The position numbers and the translations under genes were made by a program. Of a DNA stretch of 38,053 nt, positions 24,087 through 33,091 are shown one piece after another. The stretch's first letter is position 1; every line of letters starts with the position of its first letter. The stretch spans positions 63,145 through 101,197 of the forward strand of contig JXCB02000058.1 of NCBI GenBank assembly GCA_000828075.3. The letters are read 5' to 3'. Under the pieces are notes generated by a model. It searched no databases and had not been told where the DNA came from. It worked only from the letters and a program-made list of their open reading frames with translations. Origin of the DNA: Tolypothrix campylonemoides VB511288 (GTDB taxonomy: Bacteria > Cyanobacteriota > Cyanobacteriia > Cyanobacteriales > Nostocaceae).

Positions 24087-25913
24087 GTGAAATTCCTGAG
24101 GAAATTCTGCGGGCTTGGCACGGGATTAAGTTTATCGTTGGTCATTTCTGGCGTTTTTATGGGTGATTGTAGTAAGCGATCGCTGGCTGTAACTGAGCCT
24201 GGTAGTCCAGTTCCTACAATCACTTGGCAAAACACCCAGCTACCAGATTGGAATCAAATTACTTTTTTATCTCTACCTGGTATCACCGAATCTGGTTCTT
24301 TCTTTGCACCCGAAAGTGTATCTGAGCAGCTGGGATATGACCCGTCTCGCACTTGGGTTGCTGGACAAACGCCCGCTCAGTACATGAAAATGGGCGATTT
24401 TCAGGATAGTTTTAAACTCCAACAATTCAATCTTCAGTCCATTAGTGAAATTGTGGGGCTGGATTTAAGTAAAATTAATCTCTCAGACTTTGGAGTGATG
24501 CAGTTCCAAACTTTAGAGAGTTTAGTACAGGCGATTCCGGCTTTAAAAAATCTGCCCATCACCGAAGTCCAACCAATTTTTAATCTACTGTCTCAAGAAC
24601 TGGCAACACAGTTTGACAGTACACAAACAATCGGACAATTATTGCAGCAGTCTCCACATTTAGGTCAGTTAGAGTTTGCCAATCTGCCAATGAACTCCTA
24701 CGGTTTAGATGCGATTCCAGGGTTGGATAGTACGCCGATTGCGGCTTTTAAGAATTGGCAAGGTGTGACCATTGATAAAATTCCCGGTTTAGCTAATGTG
24801 CCTTTTTCACAATTTCCTAATCCTGCTAACCCCGTAGGTGCAGATGTGGGTATTGTTGATATTGCTTTTGGAACTGATGAACAGCAGCGGGAACGCACGA
24901 TTTCTGGCAGCAACAAAGAAGGATTTAATGTGCCGTGTGAGAAAGATTGCGCCCACATAGAGTTATCTGGCTCACCCTTAGTTTTAGGCAAACAGTGGAT
25001 TAGTGGAAAGTACCAATTGGTGCGCGGTGGTAAAGGAATTTTGGCAAGCGTAAATGGCGGGAAAGAACCAACCGGACGCCACCCGTTTGGTGATGCTTTT
25101 AAAGTTGTCGTGTGGGACACTTCAGAAGTTGATGGCATGGTATCCCAAGCTTTATTCTTCCGCGCTTGTATGCGGAAAGGATTGGTGGATTTGGGGTGTA
25201 CACCTTACTTCATTGGTCCGATTCCCTGGCTAACTTACAAAGAAAAGGAACCAATTTTTTTGGGTTTGGTGACGGGTGGTGCAAGGAACAATTCAGTTTC
25301 CATGCCAACGGGTAAAAAAAGTAGTGGATTTAGTTTGAAGAATACCGTAAATACGAGTGTTAAACCTCTTACTTTTTCAAGTTCAGGTGATTGCTCAAAA
25401 CGACATCAAGGGGTAGCAATAGATGCTCTATCGGATGCATTTTCGGAGATAGAAGGCAATTACGATTCTGTGGGGACGTATGTATGTGATAGCGCGGGTA
25501 ACTGTGGTCGTGGCTTAGGTACAAAGCAATTTATGTCGTATCGCCCGGACGTGCGTTCGCTTATATCAAGTAATCCTGGTGGTCAAGAATTTCTTGCCAA
25601 GGTGGATAAAGGGCAGGCGGTAACGGGTGAGGAAATGATGATGTATTTTCCACCCGCAGCTCAACAGGGTTTATTTAAATCTGACATAACGAACTTATTG
25701 GAAAAAGCTTCCCAACAGATTGACCCAACCACGGGGCAACCCTTTACTGGAAAGCGATTAATTGAACGAGTGGCACAAATGCACTTTGGGGGTGCTTTTA
25801 TTCCCATTGATGCGGCGGTGAGTGATGTACATGGCAAATTTTCAGTTAAAGGCTATGGCGAAAAGGCAGCTGCTAAATACACACAAGTATTGCAATTAAT
25901 GGGATGTTTTTAA
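24087..25913 (+). CDS. Large secreted protein with C-terminal lysozyme/transglycosylase-like domain
   Basis: The start is GTG at 24087 after AGAGGAAAGG; 608 residues. It has a signal peptide (about 1-27). A Leu/Pro-rich N-terminal half carries short repeated phrases (IPALKNLP, IPGLDSTPI, IPGLANVPF). A middle part with several Cys follows, then a C-terminal domain from about 433 (FSEIEGNYDSVGTY...GRGLGTKQFM). The Glu near 455 and the G-x-GLG-x-x-Q pattern resemble the active site of lytic transglycosylases, so this may be the VirB1-type enzyme that opens peptidoglycan for the channel. Classical VirB1 proteins are near 240 residues, so the long N-terminal half is notable and its role unknown. 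Confidence 0.6.
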   Translation: MKFLRKFCGLGTGLSLSLVISGVFMGDCSKRSLAVTEPGSPVPTITWQNTQLPDWNQITFLSLPGITESGSFFAPESVSEQLGYDPSRTWVAGQTPAQYMKMGDFQDSFKLQQFNLQSISEIVGLDLSKINLSDFGVMQFQTLESLVQAIPALKNLPITEVQPIFNLLSQELATQFDSTQTIGQLLQQSPHLGQLEFANLPMNSYGLDAIPGLDSTPIAAFKNWQGVTIDKIPGLANVPFSQFPNPANPVGADVGIVDIAFGTDEQQRERTISGSNKEGFNVPCEKDCAHIELSGSPLVLGKQWISGKYQLVRGGKGILASVNGGKEPTGRHPFGDAFKVVVWDTSEVDGMVSQALFFRACMRKGLVDLGCTPYFIGPIPWLTYKEKEPIFLGLVTGGARNNSVSMPTGKKSSGFSLKNTVNTSVKPLTFSSSGDCSKRHQGVAIDALSDAFSEIEGNYDSVGTYVCDSAGNCGRGLGTKQFMSYRPDVRSLISSNPGGQEFLAKVDKGQAVTGEEMMMYFPPAAQQGLFKSDITNLLEKASQQIDPTTGQPFTGKRLIERVAQMHFGGAFIPIDAAVSDVHGKFSVKGYGEKAAAKYTQVLQLMGCF

Positions 25914-25921
25914 AGTAAATT

Positions 25922-26482
25922 ATGCAATTAAAAGTGAACCGTTTCCCTAATATAAAATATTCTAAAATTCAAGCGATTCTTGCAATTATTTGTATAGCAT
26001 TGTTTGTCGTTACCGCCTTGTTTGTAAAGGCGACTTCATCAAAAAAAGGTGGGCAATCACTTACCTGGACAGATGCTAGGGATATTGCACCTGCATCACT
26101 CATTGAAAGGGCGTCGCGACAAAACTCAATAGGTGGTGTTGAAGCCAAATCAATCAAAGTTTTGCAAGTCCCGTCTCACGGTGCAGGTAAATTATACATT
26201 TTTGATTTCCAATCGCCGCAACTTTGTGGAGTGGGTGGTTGTATCTATCCGGTTTATCAAGAGTCGGGTAAGTTGGTTCTTTCGGTAATTGCTAACCCGA
26301 ACTTACCCAAAGGTGAAGTGTTAATTCGAGCGGATGACACAGTGCAGAATGGATTTTCGTGCCTCGTGATTACTCAAAGTACATCAACAGAAGGCATGGT
26401 ATCACGCTCACACTATTGCTATCAGGGTGCGGCATTTGTCAAATTTAACGAGGCTTTGACGAAGGTGGGTGAGAACAAGTAA
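25922..26482 (+). CDS. Unknown membrane-anchored protein of the secretion operon
   Basis: This 186-residue protein has a basic N-terminus, one membrane segment (about 17-36: ILAIICIALFVVTALFVKA) and a predicted periplasmic domain with four Cys. Two of these are close together (CGVGGC). I do not recognise the family. It starts 8 bp after the lysozyme-like gene and lies before virD4, so it is probably a structural or accessory part of this system. The stop codon (TAA, 26480-26482) is formed by a heptamer repeat array. Confidence 0.6.
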   Translation: MQLKVNRFPNIKYSKIQAILAIICIALFVVTALFVKATSSKKGGQSLTWTDARDIAPASLIERASRQNSIGGVEAKSIKVLQVPSHGAGKLYIFDFQSPQLCGVGGCIYPVYQESGKLVLSVIANPNLPKGEVLIRADDTVQNGFSCLVITQSTSTEGMVSRSHYCYQGAAFVKFNEALTKVGENK

Positions 26483-26542
26483 AAAGTAAAAGGTAAAAAG
26501 TAAAAAGAAAGAGAGAAATATATTATCTTTTGACTTTTAACA
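26478..26542. repeat. Two-sided heptamer repeat element
   Basis: Units of AGTAAAA/GGTAAAA on the left and CTTTTGA/CTTTTAA on the right match the elements at 1556-1625 and 2391-2442. It includes the stop codon of the preceding gene. Confidence 0.7.
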
Positions 26543-26822
26543 AGAAAGAACTCAGACCACAGAGTCCGTAGCTAGGAACCATCGTTCTGTACGACAGGGT
26601 GGCAGTCTTGGGGGGGAAACACCACACCAAATCTTTGATTTGGTGGTCAACACTCTTCGTAGCGGGTCTGTTCCCAAAGTGCCGCAGGCGTTATCCCCAA
26701 CGAAAGTGCATGTCTTATTCCTAGCTGCAGAATTCTGTATTCTTCTTCAACTTTTGACTTCGAGCGAAGTGACAGTACCATTTCTTATTTTGACTTTTAA
26801 CTTGGAGCAAGCGACATCAGCC
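26543..26822. other. Intergenic region ahead of virD4
   Basis: An open frame from 26640 runs into virD4, but this part has little protein character. It contains a 9-bp-stem hairpin (CACCAAATC-TTT-GATTTGGTG, 26625-26645) and a second run of CTTTTGA/CTTTTAA units (about 26753-26804). I treat it as a leader, possibly with its own promoter. Confidence 0.5.
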
Positions 26823-28676
26823 ATGAATACTCACGTTTCAACTCACTACCTAATTCAAATGCCAGCGTCCCCATCGCAGTCTACGACAGGACGAGTGGGT
26901 GAACAACTTACGGGTTTACTCAAATCACAATCAGGGCTAATGCTCTTGGGTTGTTTGGTGGTCATCGCAGTTTTGCAACTCTGGAGCGCTAAGAGCGCGA
27001 AGAAAGGCAAGATTGCTACTAGCTATTGGGGTGGTAGCAAGGAAAAGCAAAAAGCAGCGATAATAGCTAAAAAGCAAATGTTAAAAGTGACACGCAACAA
27101 CGTGGCGCTGTATGTGGGTACTCCAAGAGAAATGCGCGATCGCCTAGAGAATGAATGGCGCAAGGATGGGTTGATGAAAACACCATCTCCTCTCAAGTGG
27201 ACAAAGCCACTGCATTCGCTAAACGCCACCCCCACTTTATACGTCCCAGATGCCCAACGAGGTATTGCCGCTATCGGTGCAGCAGGTTCTGGTAAGACCT
27301 TCAGCGTAATCGACCCCCTGATCCGTTCTGCTTTTGACCAGGGTTTTCCAATGTGTCTGTACGACTTCAAGTATCCCGCGCAAACCAAACGCGCCGTAGC
27401 CTATGCCATGAAGCGCGGCTACACAGTGCGAGTGTTTGCACCGGGGTTTCCAGAGTCGGAAGTCTGCAATCCCCTGGATTTAATTAAAGACGAAGAGGAT
27501 GCAATCGCAGCAGGTCAAATGGCGATGGTGGTTGCCCGTAACTTTGATAAAGGTGGCGGAAATAATGGTGGGGATAAGTTTTTCGAGGAAGCAGGGGACA
27601 GTTTGGTTGAGGGGATTTTGCTTGTCACCAAGGCGATTAAAACTCTTACTGGAGACGATAAATACTGCGATTTGATGATGGCGCAGGCGATTTTATCTTT
27701 ACCCAATTTGCCAGCGCGATTAGAGGCGGCTTCCAGGGACAAACTGAAAATCTGGACAACTCGACCTTTATCTCAGCTCATCAGCGTCAAGGACTCTGAG
27801 AAAACCGTTGCCAGCATTGTGGGGACTGCTCAACGCATCTTCCAGCGGTTCCTTAAGAAAGACTTTGTAGGTGCATTCTGCGGCAAGACTACCCTCCCCC
27901 TGGATTTAGATGGTAAGCAACTGATAGTATTTGGCTTAGACCGCAATAACCGGGACATTGTGGGACCGCTGTTGGCTGCTATCCTACACATGATTGTATC
28001 CCGGAATGTATCGCGGACGGTTCCCCGCAAAGACCCTCTGGTTGTAGCGCTGGATGAGTTACCAACTCTCTACCTACCAGCACTAGTGAATTGGCTCAAC
28101 GAAAACCGGGAAGACGGATTTTGTGGGATTTTAGGCTATCAGAATATCTCCCAGTTGGAGAAAGCTTACGGTAAGGAATTGGCGAGAGCTATTTTGGGAG
28201 GAACGGCAACAAAGTTTATTTTTAACCCCCAAGATCCAGAATCTGCCAAGCTATTTTCTGATTACTTGGGAGAGATGCAAGTGAATTTCAAATCTAAATC
28301 TCGAAGCACTGGCAAAGGTGGTACTTCTCATAGCTTAAATGACCAAAACCAGAAACGGCACTTGCTGGAAGCGGCTGAGTTTGCCAAATTAGGGACAGGA
28401 CGGGCAGTGATTATTAACCCAGCTTACACCCGTGGTAATGAAGCGTATGTTCCCTTACTGCAATCAGTGAAAGTTCCCCAGGCGGATATTGCTCAGATGA
28501 ATTGGAGTGAGGCGAAGTGGGACTTGATTCGTCAAAGATTAATTGCCAGTAATTCATCAGGTGTTACTGATGAGGAGCGATCGCGTCAATTTCAAGAGCG
28601 GCGTGATTTAGCTGAACAATTGTTCCCTGCACCAACAGAAACACCTGTCGAAGAAGATTTAGCAGCAGTGTTTTAA
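26823..28676 (+). CDS. VirD4/TraG-type coupling protein
   Basis: The start is placed at the ATG at 26823 (MNTHVSTHYL); the longer frame from 26640 is encoded by heptamer-repeat DNA. This gives 617 residues. One membrane segment (about 33-50) is followed by a RecA-like ATPase with Walker A GAAGSGKT (about 152-159) and Walker B VVALDEL (about 407-413). A second conserved block GYQNISQLEKAYG carries the motif-III Gln. VirD4 proteins bind the relaxosome or effector and feed it to the channel. Only one of the usual two N-terminal membrane segments is clear. Identity is secure. Confidence 0.92.
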   Translation: MNTHVSTHYLIQMPASPSQSTTGRVGEQLTGLLKSQSGLMLLGCLVVIAVLQLWSAKSAKKGKIATSYWGGSKEKQKAAIIAKKQMLKVTRNNVALYVGTPREMRDRLENEWRKDGLMKTPSPLKWTKPLHSLNATPTLYVPDAQRGIAAIGAAGSGKTFSVIDPLIRSAFDQGFPMCLYDFKYPAQTKRAVAYAMKRGYTVRVFAPGFPESEVCNPLDLIKDEEDAIAAGQMAMVVARNFDKGGGNNGGDKFFEEAGDSLVEGILLVTKAIKTLTGDDKYCDLMMAQAILSLPNLPARLEAASRDKLKIWTTRPLSQLISVKDSEKTVASIVGTAQRIFQRFLKKDFVGAFCGKTTLPLDLDGKQLIVFGLDRNNRDIVGPLLAAILHMIVSRNVSRTVPRKDPLVVALDELPTLYLPALVNWLNENREDGFCGILGYQNISQLEKAYGKELARAILGGTATKFIFNPQDPESAKLFSDYLGEMQVNFKSKSRSTGKGGTSHSLNDQNQKRHLLEAAEFAKLGTGRAVIINPAYTRGNEAYVPLLQSVKVPQADIAQMNWSEAKWDLIRQRLIASNSSGVTDEERSRQFQERRDLAEQLFPAPTETPVEEDLAAVF

Positions 28677-28699
28677 ATTTGTTACTTGACATATAGCGC

Positions 28700-29014
28700 A
28701 TGAATACATCTTTACTTTCACAACTAGCCGAATATCCTGAATGGCAGGAGCGCGTAGAACAAGCGATGCAGCTACCTCCTTTTGAAATGAATTACTCGCC
28801 CTTGGTCACTGAAGTCTTTGATCAGCAAGGCTTACTTGTAGGTGAGGTACTAGGAAGTGTTGTTTATGAAGGTGAGCGAAATATAGATGAGCCAAGCAAA
28901 TTTATTGCCTGGTTTTTTGATGGCAAGCTAGGAGTTTTTTGCTGTGGTAATCAAGTCATTGTGAATCGATTGCACATTCTGGCGACTGTGTACAAGAATG
29001 GAGGTGAATTGTAA
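28700..29014 (+). CDS. Small unknown protein coupled to the next gene
   Basis: A 104-residue protein with no signal or membrane segment; the middle looks strand-rich (GLLVGEVLGSVVYEGERN; FIAWFFDGKLGVFCCGNQ). I recognise no family. It starts 23 bp after virD4, and its stop overlaps the next start by one base (TAATG). Tight coupling suggests a complex or chaperone relation with the 482-residue protein downstream, both perhaps linked to substrate delivery. Real gene likely from context. Confidence 0.6.
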   Translation: MNTSLLSQLAEYPEWQERVEQAMQLPPFEMNYSPLVTEVFDQQGLLVGEVLGSVVYEGERNIDEPSKFIAWFFDGKLGVFCCGNQVIVNRLHILATVYKNGGEL

Positions 29015-30462
29015 TGTCTGGTGTTTTTCCTATCTCTGCGGGTGAGTCTGGCTCTTTTACCGAGCAGTATTTACGGTTAATTGAAGATTGGCTGCGGGAG
29101 TTTGTTGACAAAAATAAACAGCAGCAAGAAGCAGACAAGAAACCAGAAATTGAAATTACTGATGGCGATCGCATTGTTTATGGTCAAGGAGTTAATGACC
29201 TTAGCCCCTCTATGCTTGAGCGATTGGGTCAATTGCAGAATACTCCTGTTGGTGGTGTTGTAGAGAGCGCCGTTTCAATGCGAGTGAAGTTAGATGGTAA
29301 GGTTGTTCTCGAATCTGATGAGTTAGGTAAGGTACTTACCAATTCATTTTATGAGCAATATCATGATAATAAAACTTCTCAACAAATTGAGGCACTGCCT
29401 ATCACAGATGAATATCCAGATTTGGATAATCCTTTTGTGAATGAGGAGGAATTACCAGATGAATACAATCAAAGTGTGAATGTTGAAGAACAGCCTAATT
29501 TAGGAAAAGTTATACCTCAAGAACCTGATTCAGTAGTAACATATCCTATACCACCACAACCACAAATTCAACAAACTTCTGTTGTTACTGAAACTGGCGG
29601 GGCAAGAGTAAAGACTGCTCTTGAGACATTACCCGATAGCAGTTTAAAACAGCTTTTAACTGCTCAACTGAACCAAATGCAGGAACTGCAACGCTCTCAA
29701 CTACAAAATCAACAACGGCAGTTTGATGAGTTAATTAAAGCGCGGTTTCAAGAACCTAAAAACACTAATTGGTGGCAGCAAGCAGCGCGTTCTGTGGCGA
29801 ATACTGCTCAAACTGCGTGGGCTTCCTTGGTTACGCGATCGCGTGATGTCAAAGCAGCAGCAGCGATTAAAACTTTGTTTGATACAAGCACATCACCAGG
29901 TGCAACTGCTTATTATACTGCGGGTTATACCATCGCCCGTTCTGGACAATCTTATACCTTAAGTGATAAGTCAGGTAAGACATTAATGCAGTTTGACGCA
30001 TCCCCGATTGGAGTGCGTGTCTCACAGTCAAGCCAGCTGGAGATATCAGTGTACCAAGACCTCAAACAACTCCGCATTTCTCAAAGCCGGGGTGAAGAAC
30101 CTAGTGGGGCATTTGCCCCTGTGGGTAAGAAAGAGACAGAGTATTTTGCCAGAGTCAATGCGATTACCACAGCTTTAAGTCAATACGCTCAAAGGCAAGG
30201 AAAGAATGTTCAAGTTGATGGTCAATTTTCATACAAGTGGAAAGCCACTCCCGATGGCAAAGTGCGGATAGATGCTAAAGATGGGCGCGGTTCACTGTTG
30301 CTCAAGGCGGAAGGGCAGATGAAAACTCGCATGAGTGAGCGAGACTTAGCTTACTTCGAGCAAATGTTGCCAGTTCTTCAAAAATCCACGCCACAACGTC
30401 AAACTCAACTACCTCAAATACCATCTCAGAGGCAGTCTCAAAAACAACTAGAAAGAGCGTGA
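29014..30462 (+). CDS. Unknown coiled-coil protein, last gene of the secretion operon
   Basis: A 482-residue soluble protein with an acidic N-terminal half and a Pro/Gln linker (about 185-195). A coiled coil follows (about 214-245: LLTAQLNQMQELQRSQLQNQ), then a basic folded C-terminal domain (YTIARSGQSYTLSDKSGKTL...FSYKWKATPDGKVRIDAKDG) and a Gln-rich tail. I recognise no family and no relaxase motif (no HUH triad seen). Position after virD4 suggests an accessory role in conjugation, for example DNA processing or substrate recruitment; that is inference. Confidence 0.6.
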   Translation: MSGVFPISAGESGSFTEQYLRLIEDWLREFVDKNKQQQEADKKPEIEITDGDRIVYGQGVNDLSPSMLERLGQLQNTPVGGVVESAVSMRVKLDGKVVLESDELGKVLTNSFYEQYHDNKTSQQIEALPITDEYPDLDNPFVNEEELPDEYNQSVNVEEQPNLGKVIPQEPDSVVTYPIPPQPQIQQTSVVTETGGARVKTALETLPDSSLKQLLTAQLNQMQELQRSQLQNQQRQFDELIKARFQEPKNTNWWQQAARSVANTAQTAWASLVTRSRDVKAAAAIKTLFDTSTSPGATAYYTAGYTIARSGQSYTLSDKSGKTLMQFDASPIGVRVSQSSQLEISVYQDLKQLRISQSRGEEPSGAFAPVGKKETEYFARVNAITTALSQYAQRQGKNVQVDGQFSYKWKATPDGKVRIDAKDGRGSLLLKAEGQMKTRMSERDLAYFEQMLPVLQKSTPQRQTQLPQIPSQRQSQKQLERA

Positions 30463-30529
30463 CATCTTGTAAAAGTGAAATATTGTCTTAGACTCAAAAA
30501 TAAAGCTTTGGACTAACTGGCACTTGAGT

Positions 30530-31246
30530 TTACAGGTTCTCAAGGAAGTCATGCAGTCGCAAACTTAAATGGCTCAAATGCGTCAGCCACAAGTAATGCC
30601 CTGCCCCTTCAATCCGCTCGAAACGTGCGGCAGGTATCAGGTGTGCCACCTGCTCAACTGGCCAGCTTGGGCGGATGTCCTCACTACCAACTACTGCGAG
30701 TATCGGCACTGCGAGCATTGAGACCTGCTTCCACAAAGTTGGTTGTTTGATGAACGCCTTCCACGAACGGTTGCCCACTTCGTTCGCTTCCAGATTCGGT
30801 GGGTAAGCAAATTCTGGTGTTTGCTCTCCGACTGCGTCGCGTCCTCTGCGGTAGGTGTCCTTCCAGTCTTGGTCATTCTGTAAACCTCTACCACAGAGGT
30901 AAATGACACCACGGGTGCAGTCTGGGTGTGCAAGTGCATACGCAAGCGCGACGTCTGCCCCCCAAGAGTGACCCAGCACTACCCACCGTTCAAGCTCAAG
31001 CCTTTTGCGAAGCCCATCAAGGTCTGCGATCACAGTTTGGAGGTCGTATGGTGGTGTTAGGGAAGAACGACCACACCCACGCGAGTCAAAGCGGATTGTG
31101 TGTACGACATTATCAATGAGTGAAGCTACGGGTTCGAGGTAGTCACAGCAGCCAGGTCCACCAATGACTAAAACCACGCTCCAGCCCTTGCCCTGTTCGG
31201 CTACCCATAACGTAGCTCCGTTCACTTGGAGAAAGTGTTCTTTCAT
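30530..31246 (-). CDS. Alpha/beta hydrolase, proline iminopeptidase-like
   Basis: The start is placed at the ATG at 31246 (238 residues), because the frame from 31402 would overlap the divergent AAA+ gene. Family marks are the oxyanion loop GGPG (29-32), DSRGCGRS (54-61), nucleophile S94 in GHSWG, D190 in GSED and H217 in GAGH. This is a complete Ser-Asp-His triad. The layout matches the S33/proline iminopeptidase group of hydrolases; the substrate cannot be told. It faces leftward, toward the end of the secretion operon, and is divergent from the AAA+ gene with about 50 bp between them, so the two may share a promoter region. Confidence 0.88.
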   Translation of the reverse strand: MKEHFLQVNGATLWVAEQGKGWSVVLVIGGPGCCDYLEPVASLIDNVVHTIRFDSRGCGRSSLTPPYDLQTVIADLDGLRKRLELERWVVLGHSWGADVALAYALAHPDCTRGVIYLCGRGLQNDQDWKDTYRRGRDAVGEQTPEFAYPPNLEANEVGNRSWKAFIKQPTLWKQVSMLAVPILAVVGSEDIRPSWPVEQVAHLIPAARFERIEGAGHYLWLTHLSHLSLRLHDFLENL

Positions 31247-31298
31247 TACTAAAGAAGTTTTCTCTATACAGTAATACTTTTGGAAATAGATTAAATCA

Positions 31299-32978
31299 AT
31301 GAATTTACAAGAGCTAAAAACACTGATTGCTGCCGATGAAAGGGTAATTTCTGTTGTTGCACCTGTAAGGGAGCGACTAACAATTTTATCATTGCTACAC
31401 AAAGAGCTTACACCTCAGTTAAAACTGCCAATGTACTTGTGGAATTTGGGGCAAGGACAACAATTTAAATCTGTTAACTTTAACGAAGATGATGAGCATG
31501 TTGTGATAAAGGAAGGTTTCGAGTTTGGGGAGTGTAACCAAAGCACTCCAGGTCAACGTGCGCTCGCTGCCTTAAAATTCGTTAGGGAGCTAACCCATAC
31601 AGGAATCTTTGTATTAGAAAATTTACCAGCTTGTATGGGGGGTATTGACGGAGATGAATTAAAATCACTGTTAATTAATACTTACTCAGAGTTAACAGCA
31701 ACTGAATCTTCTAAAGTTTTGATTCTGCTTGTTACCGATGAAATAGAGTTGCCTTCTACCTTGAATGGGCTAATTGAGACTTTAGAATTGCCTTTACCTA
31801 CAAGTGATGAGATTGCTGAGTTGATTTTATCTTACTTGCCAACTTTAACGGGTAAACTCCTGGACACACAAGAAGTTGCTGCGCTCACCACTGCTGCTGC
31901 TGGGTTAACCAAGGAAGATATTAAAGCTGGATTAAGGCAGGCGATAGCGAAGCGCTACGGCGAAGCGCCGAACGCCACCCAAAGTGACCCCTTGCAAAAA
32001 ACCGACATAGTGCGATCGCGTAGCGTGCGTTTAGCGCAATCGCTGTTGAACTATAAAATCAACCGCTTTGCATCATTTAATTTAAACTTTGTCCCAGAGC
32101 CGAATGTGTACGACTTTGGGGGTTTGGATAACTTGAGGCAGTTTATTCAAGATGCCAAACGCGATTTTGCGCCTGAAGCACGAGCCGCTAATATCCCACT
32201 ACCCAAAGGGTGTTTGCTGGTTGGACCACCAGGAACGGGTAAAACACTGGCGGCAAATGTCTCAGCACGGGAATTGGGATTTCCTTTGGTTAGTGTAGAT
32301 ACAGGAGCAGTGGCGGCGGGTGGGGCAACTTATTTAAAACGGTTGCTGACTCATGTTGAAGCCTGCGCTCCGGTTCTGCTTTACTTTGATGAACTAGACA
32401 AGTTGTTTACTGCTAATACAATTTCAGGGGAAGATAGCGGCAGTAAACAAATTTTGGGGACTTTGCTTACCTGGTTGCAAGATAAGCAAAGTCCTGTGTT
32501 TGTAGTGGCAACTCTCAATCGACTAGATGCACTGCCTCCAGAGTTAACTCGTGTAGGTAGATTTGATGAAATTTTTTATGTTGGGTTTCCAACTGCTATT
32601 GAGCGTAAGCAGATTGTTACACTCCACGCATCACGATTTGATGAGCGCTACCACTACCCTGATAGCCCTTTGAGTGAATCCCAATGGCGGATTTTATTAG
32701 GTAAAACGGTTAACTGTACAGGAGCTGAACTGGCTCGAATGGTAGAAAAGGCAGCTCGTAAATTATTCCACCAATCTCTACCAATTCAAATAGGGTTGCA
32801 TGAACTTCTAGCAGAAAGAGAAGCTATGGTGCCGCTTTATGTCCGCGACACCGATAGAATCTTGGCAATTGAAAATCGGGCTAGATATGTCGCCCAACCA
32901 GCATCTAGAGAAGACACTAGCATTTATGCTCCGCCCATCAGCACATTTTGGGGTGAGAAAAGCGCATCTCTGAGTTAA
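31299..32978 (+). CDS. Ycf46-like AAA+ ATPase
   Basis: A 559-residue protein. The N-terminal region (MNLQELKTLIAADERVISVVAP...) matches the degenerate ATPase-like half of Ycf46 proteins of cyanobacteria and plastids. The C-terminal AAA+ domain has Walker A GPPGTGKT (about 309-316), Walker B LLYFDELD (about 359-366) and arginine-finger region ATLNRLDALPPELTRVGRFD. Ycf46 is usually near 500 residues. A short insert around 214-245 is encoded by a small dispersed repeat (from 31938, with GCGATAGCGAAGCGC, and a GATCGCGTAGCGTGCG copy near 32014). Location beside a secretion operon that lacks VirB11 is intriguing, but this family is not a known substitute. Confidence 0.85.
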   Translation: MNLQELKTLIAADERVISVVAPVRERLTILSLLHKELTPQLKLPMYLWNLGQGQQFKSVNFNEDDEHVVIKEGFEFGECNQSTPGQRALAALKFVRELTHTGIFVLENLPACMGGIDGDELKSLLINTYSELTATESSKVLILLVTDEIELPSTLNGLIETLELPLPTSDEIAELILSYLPTLTGKLLDTQEVAALTTAAAGLTKEDIKAGLRQAIAKRYGEAPNATQSDPLQKTDIVRSRSVRLAQSLLNYKINRFASFNLNFVPEPNVYDFGGLDNLRQFIQDAKRDFAPEARAANIPLPKGCLLVGPPGTGKTLAANVSARELGFPLVSVDTGAVAAGGATYLKRLLTHVEACAPVLLYFDELDKLFTANTISGEDSGSKQILGTLLTWLQDKQSPVFVVATLNRLDALPPELTRVGRFDEIFYVGFPTAIERKQIVTLHASRFDERYHYPDSPLSESQWRILLGKTVNCTGAELARMVEKAARKLFHQSLPIQIGLHELLAEREAMVPLYVRDTDRILAIENRARYVAQPASREDTSIYAPPISTFWGEKSASLS

Positions 32979-33091
32979 ATTAAGTCAATGGTTACGGTTA
33001 GATAAATCTAACTATGAATCAAAAAATAAATTTTCTGGGTTGCTTTAACTCCAATATCAAAGATGCAGAGTTTACTCTGGGTAGGGTGTGT

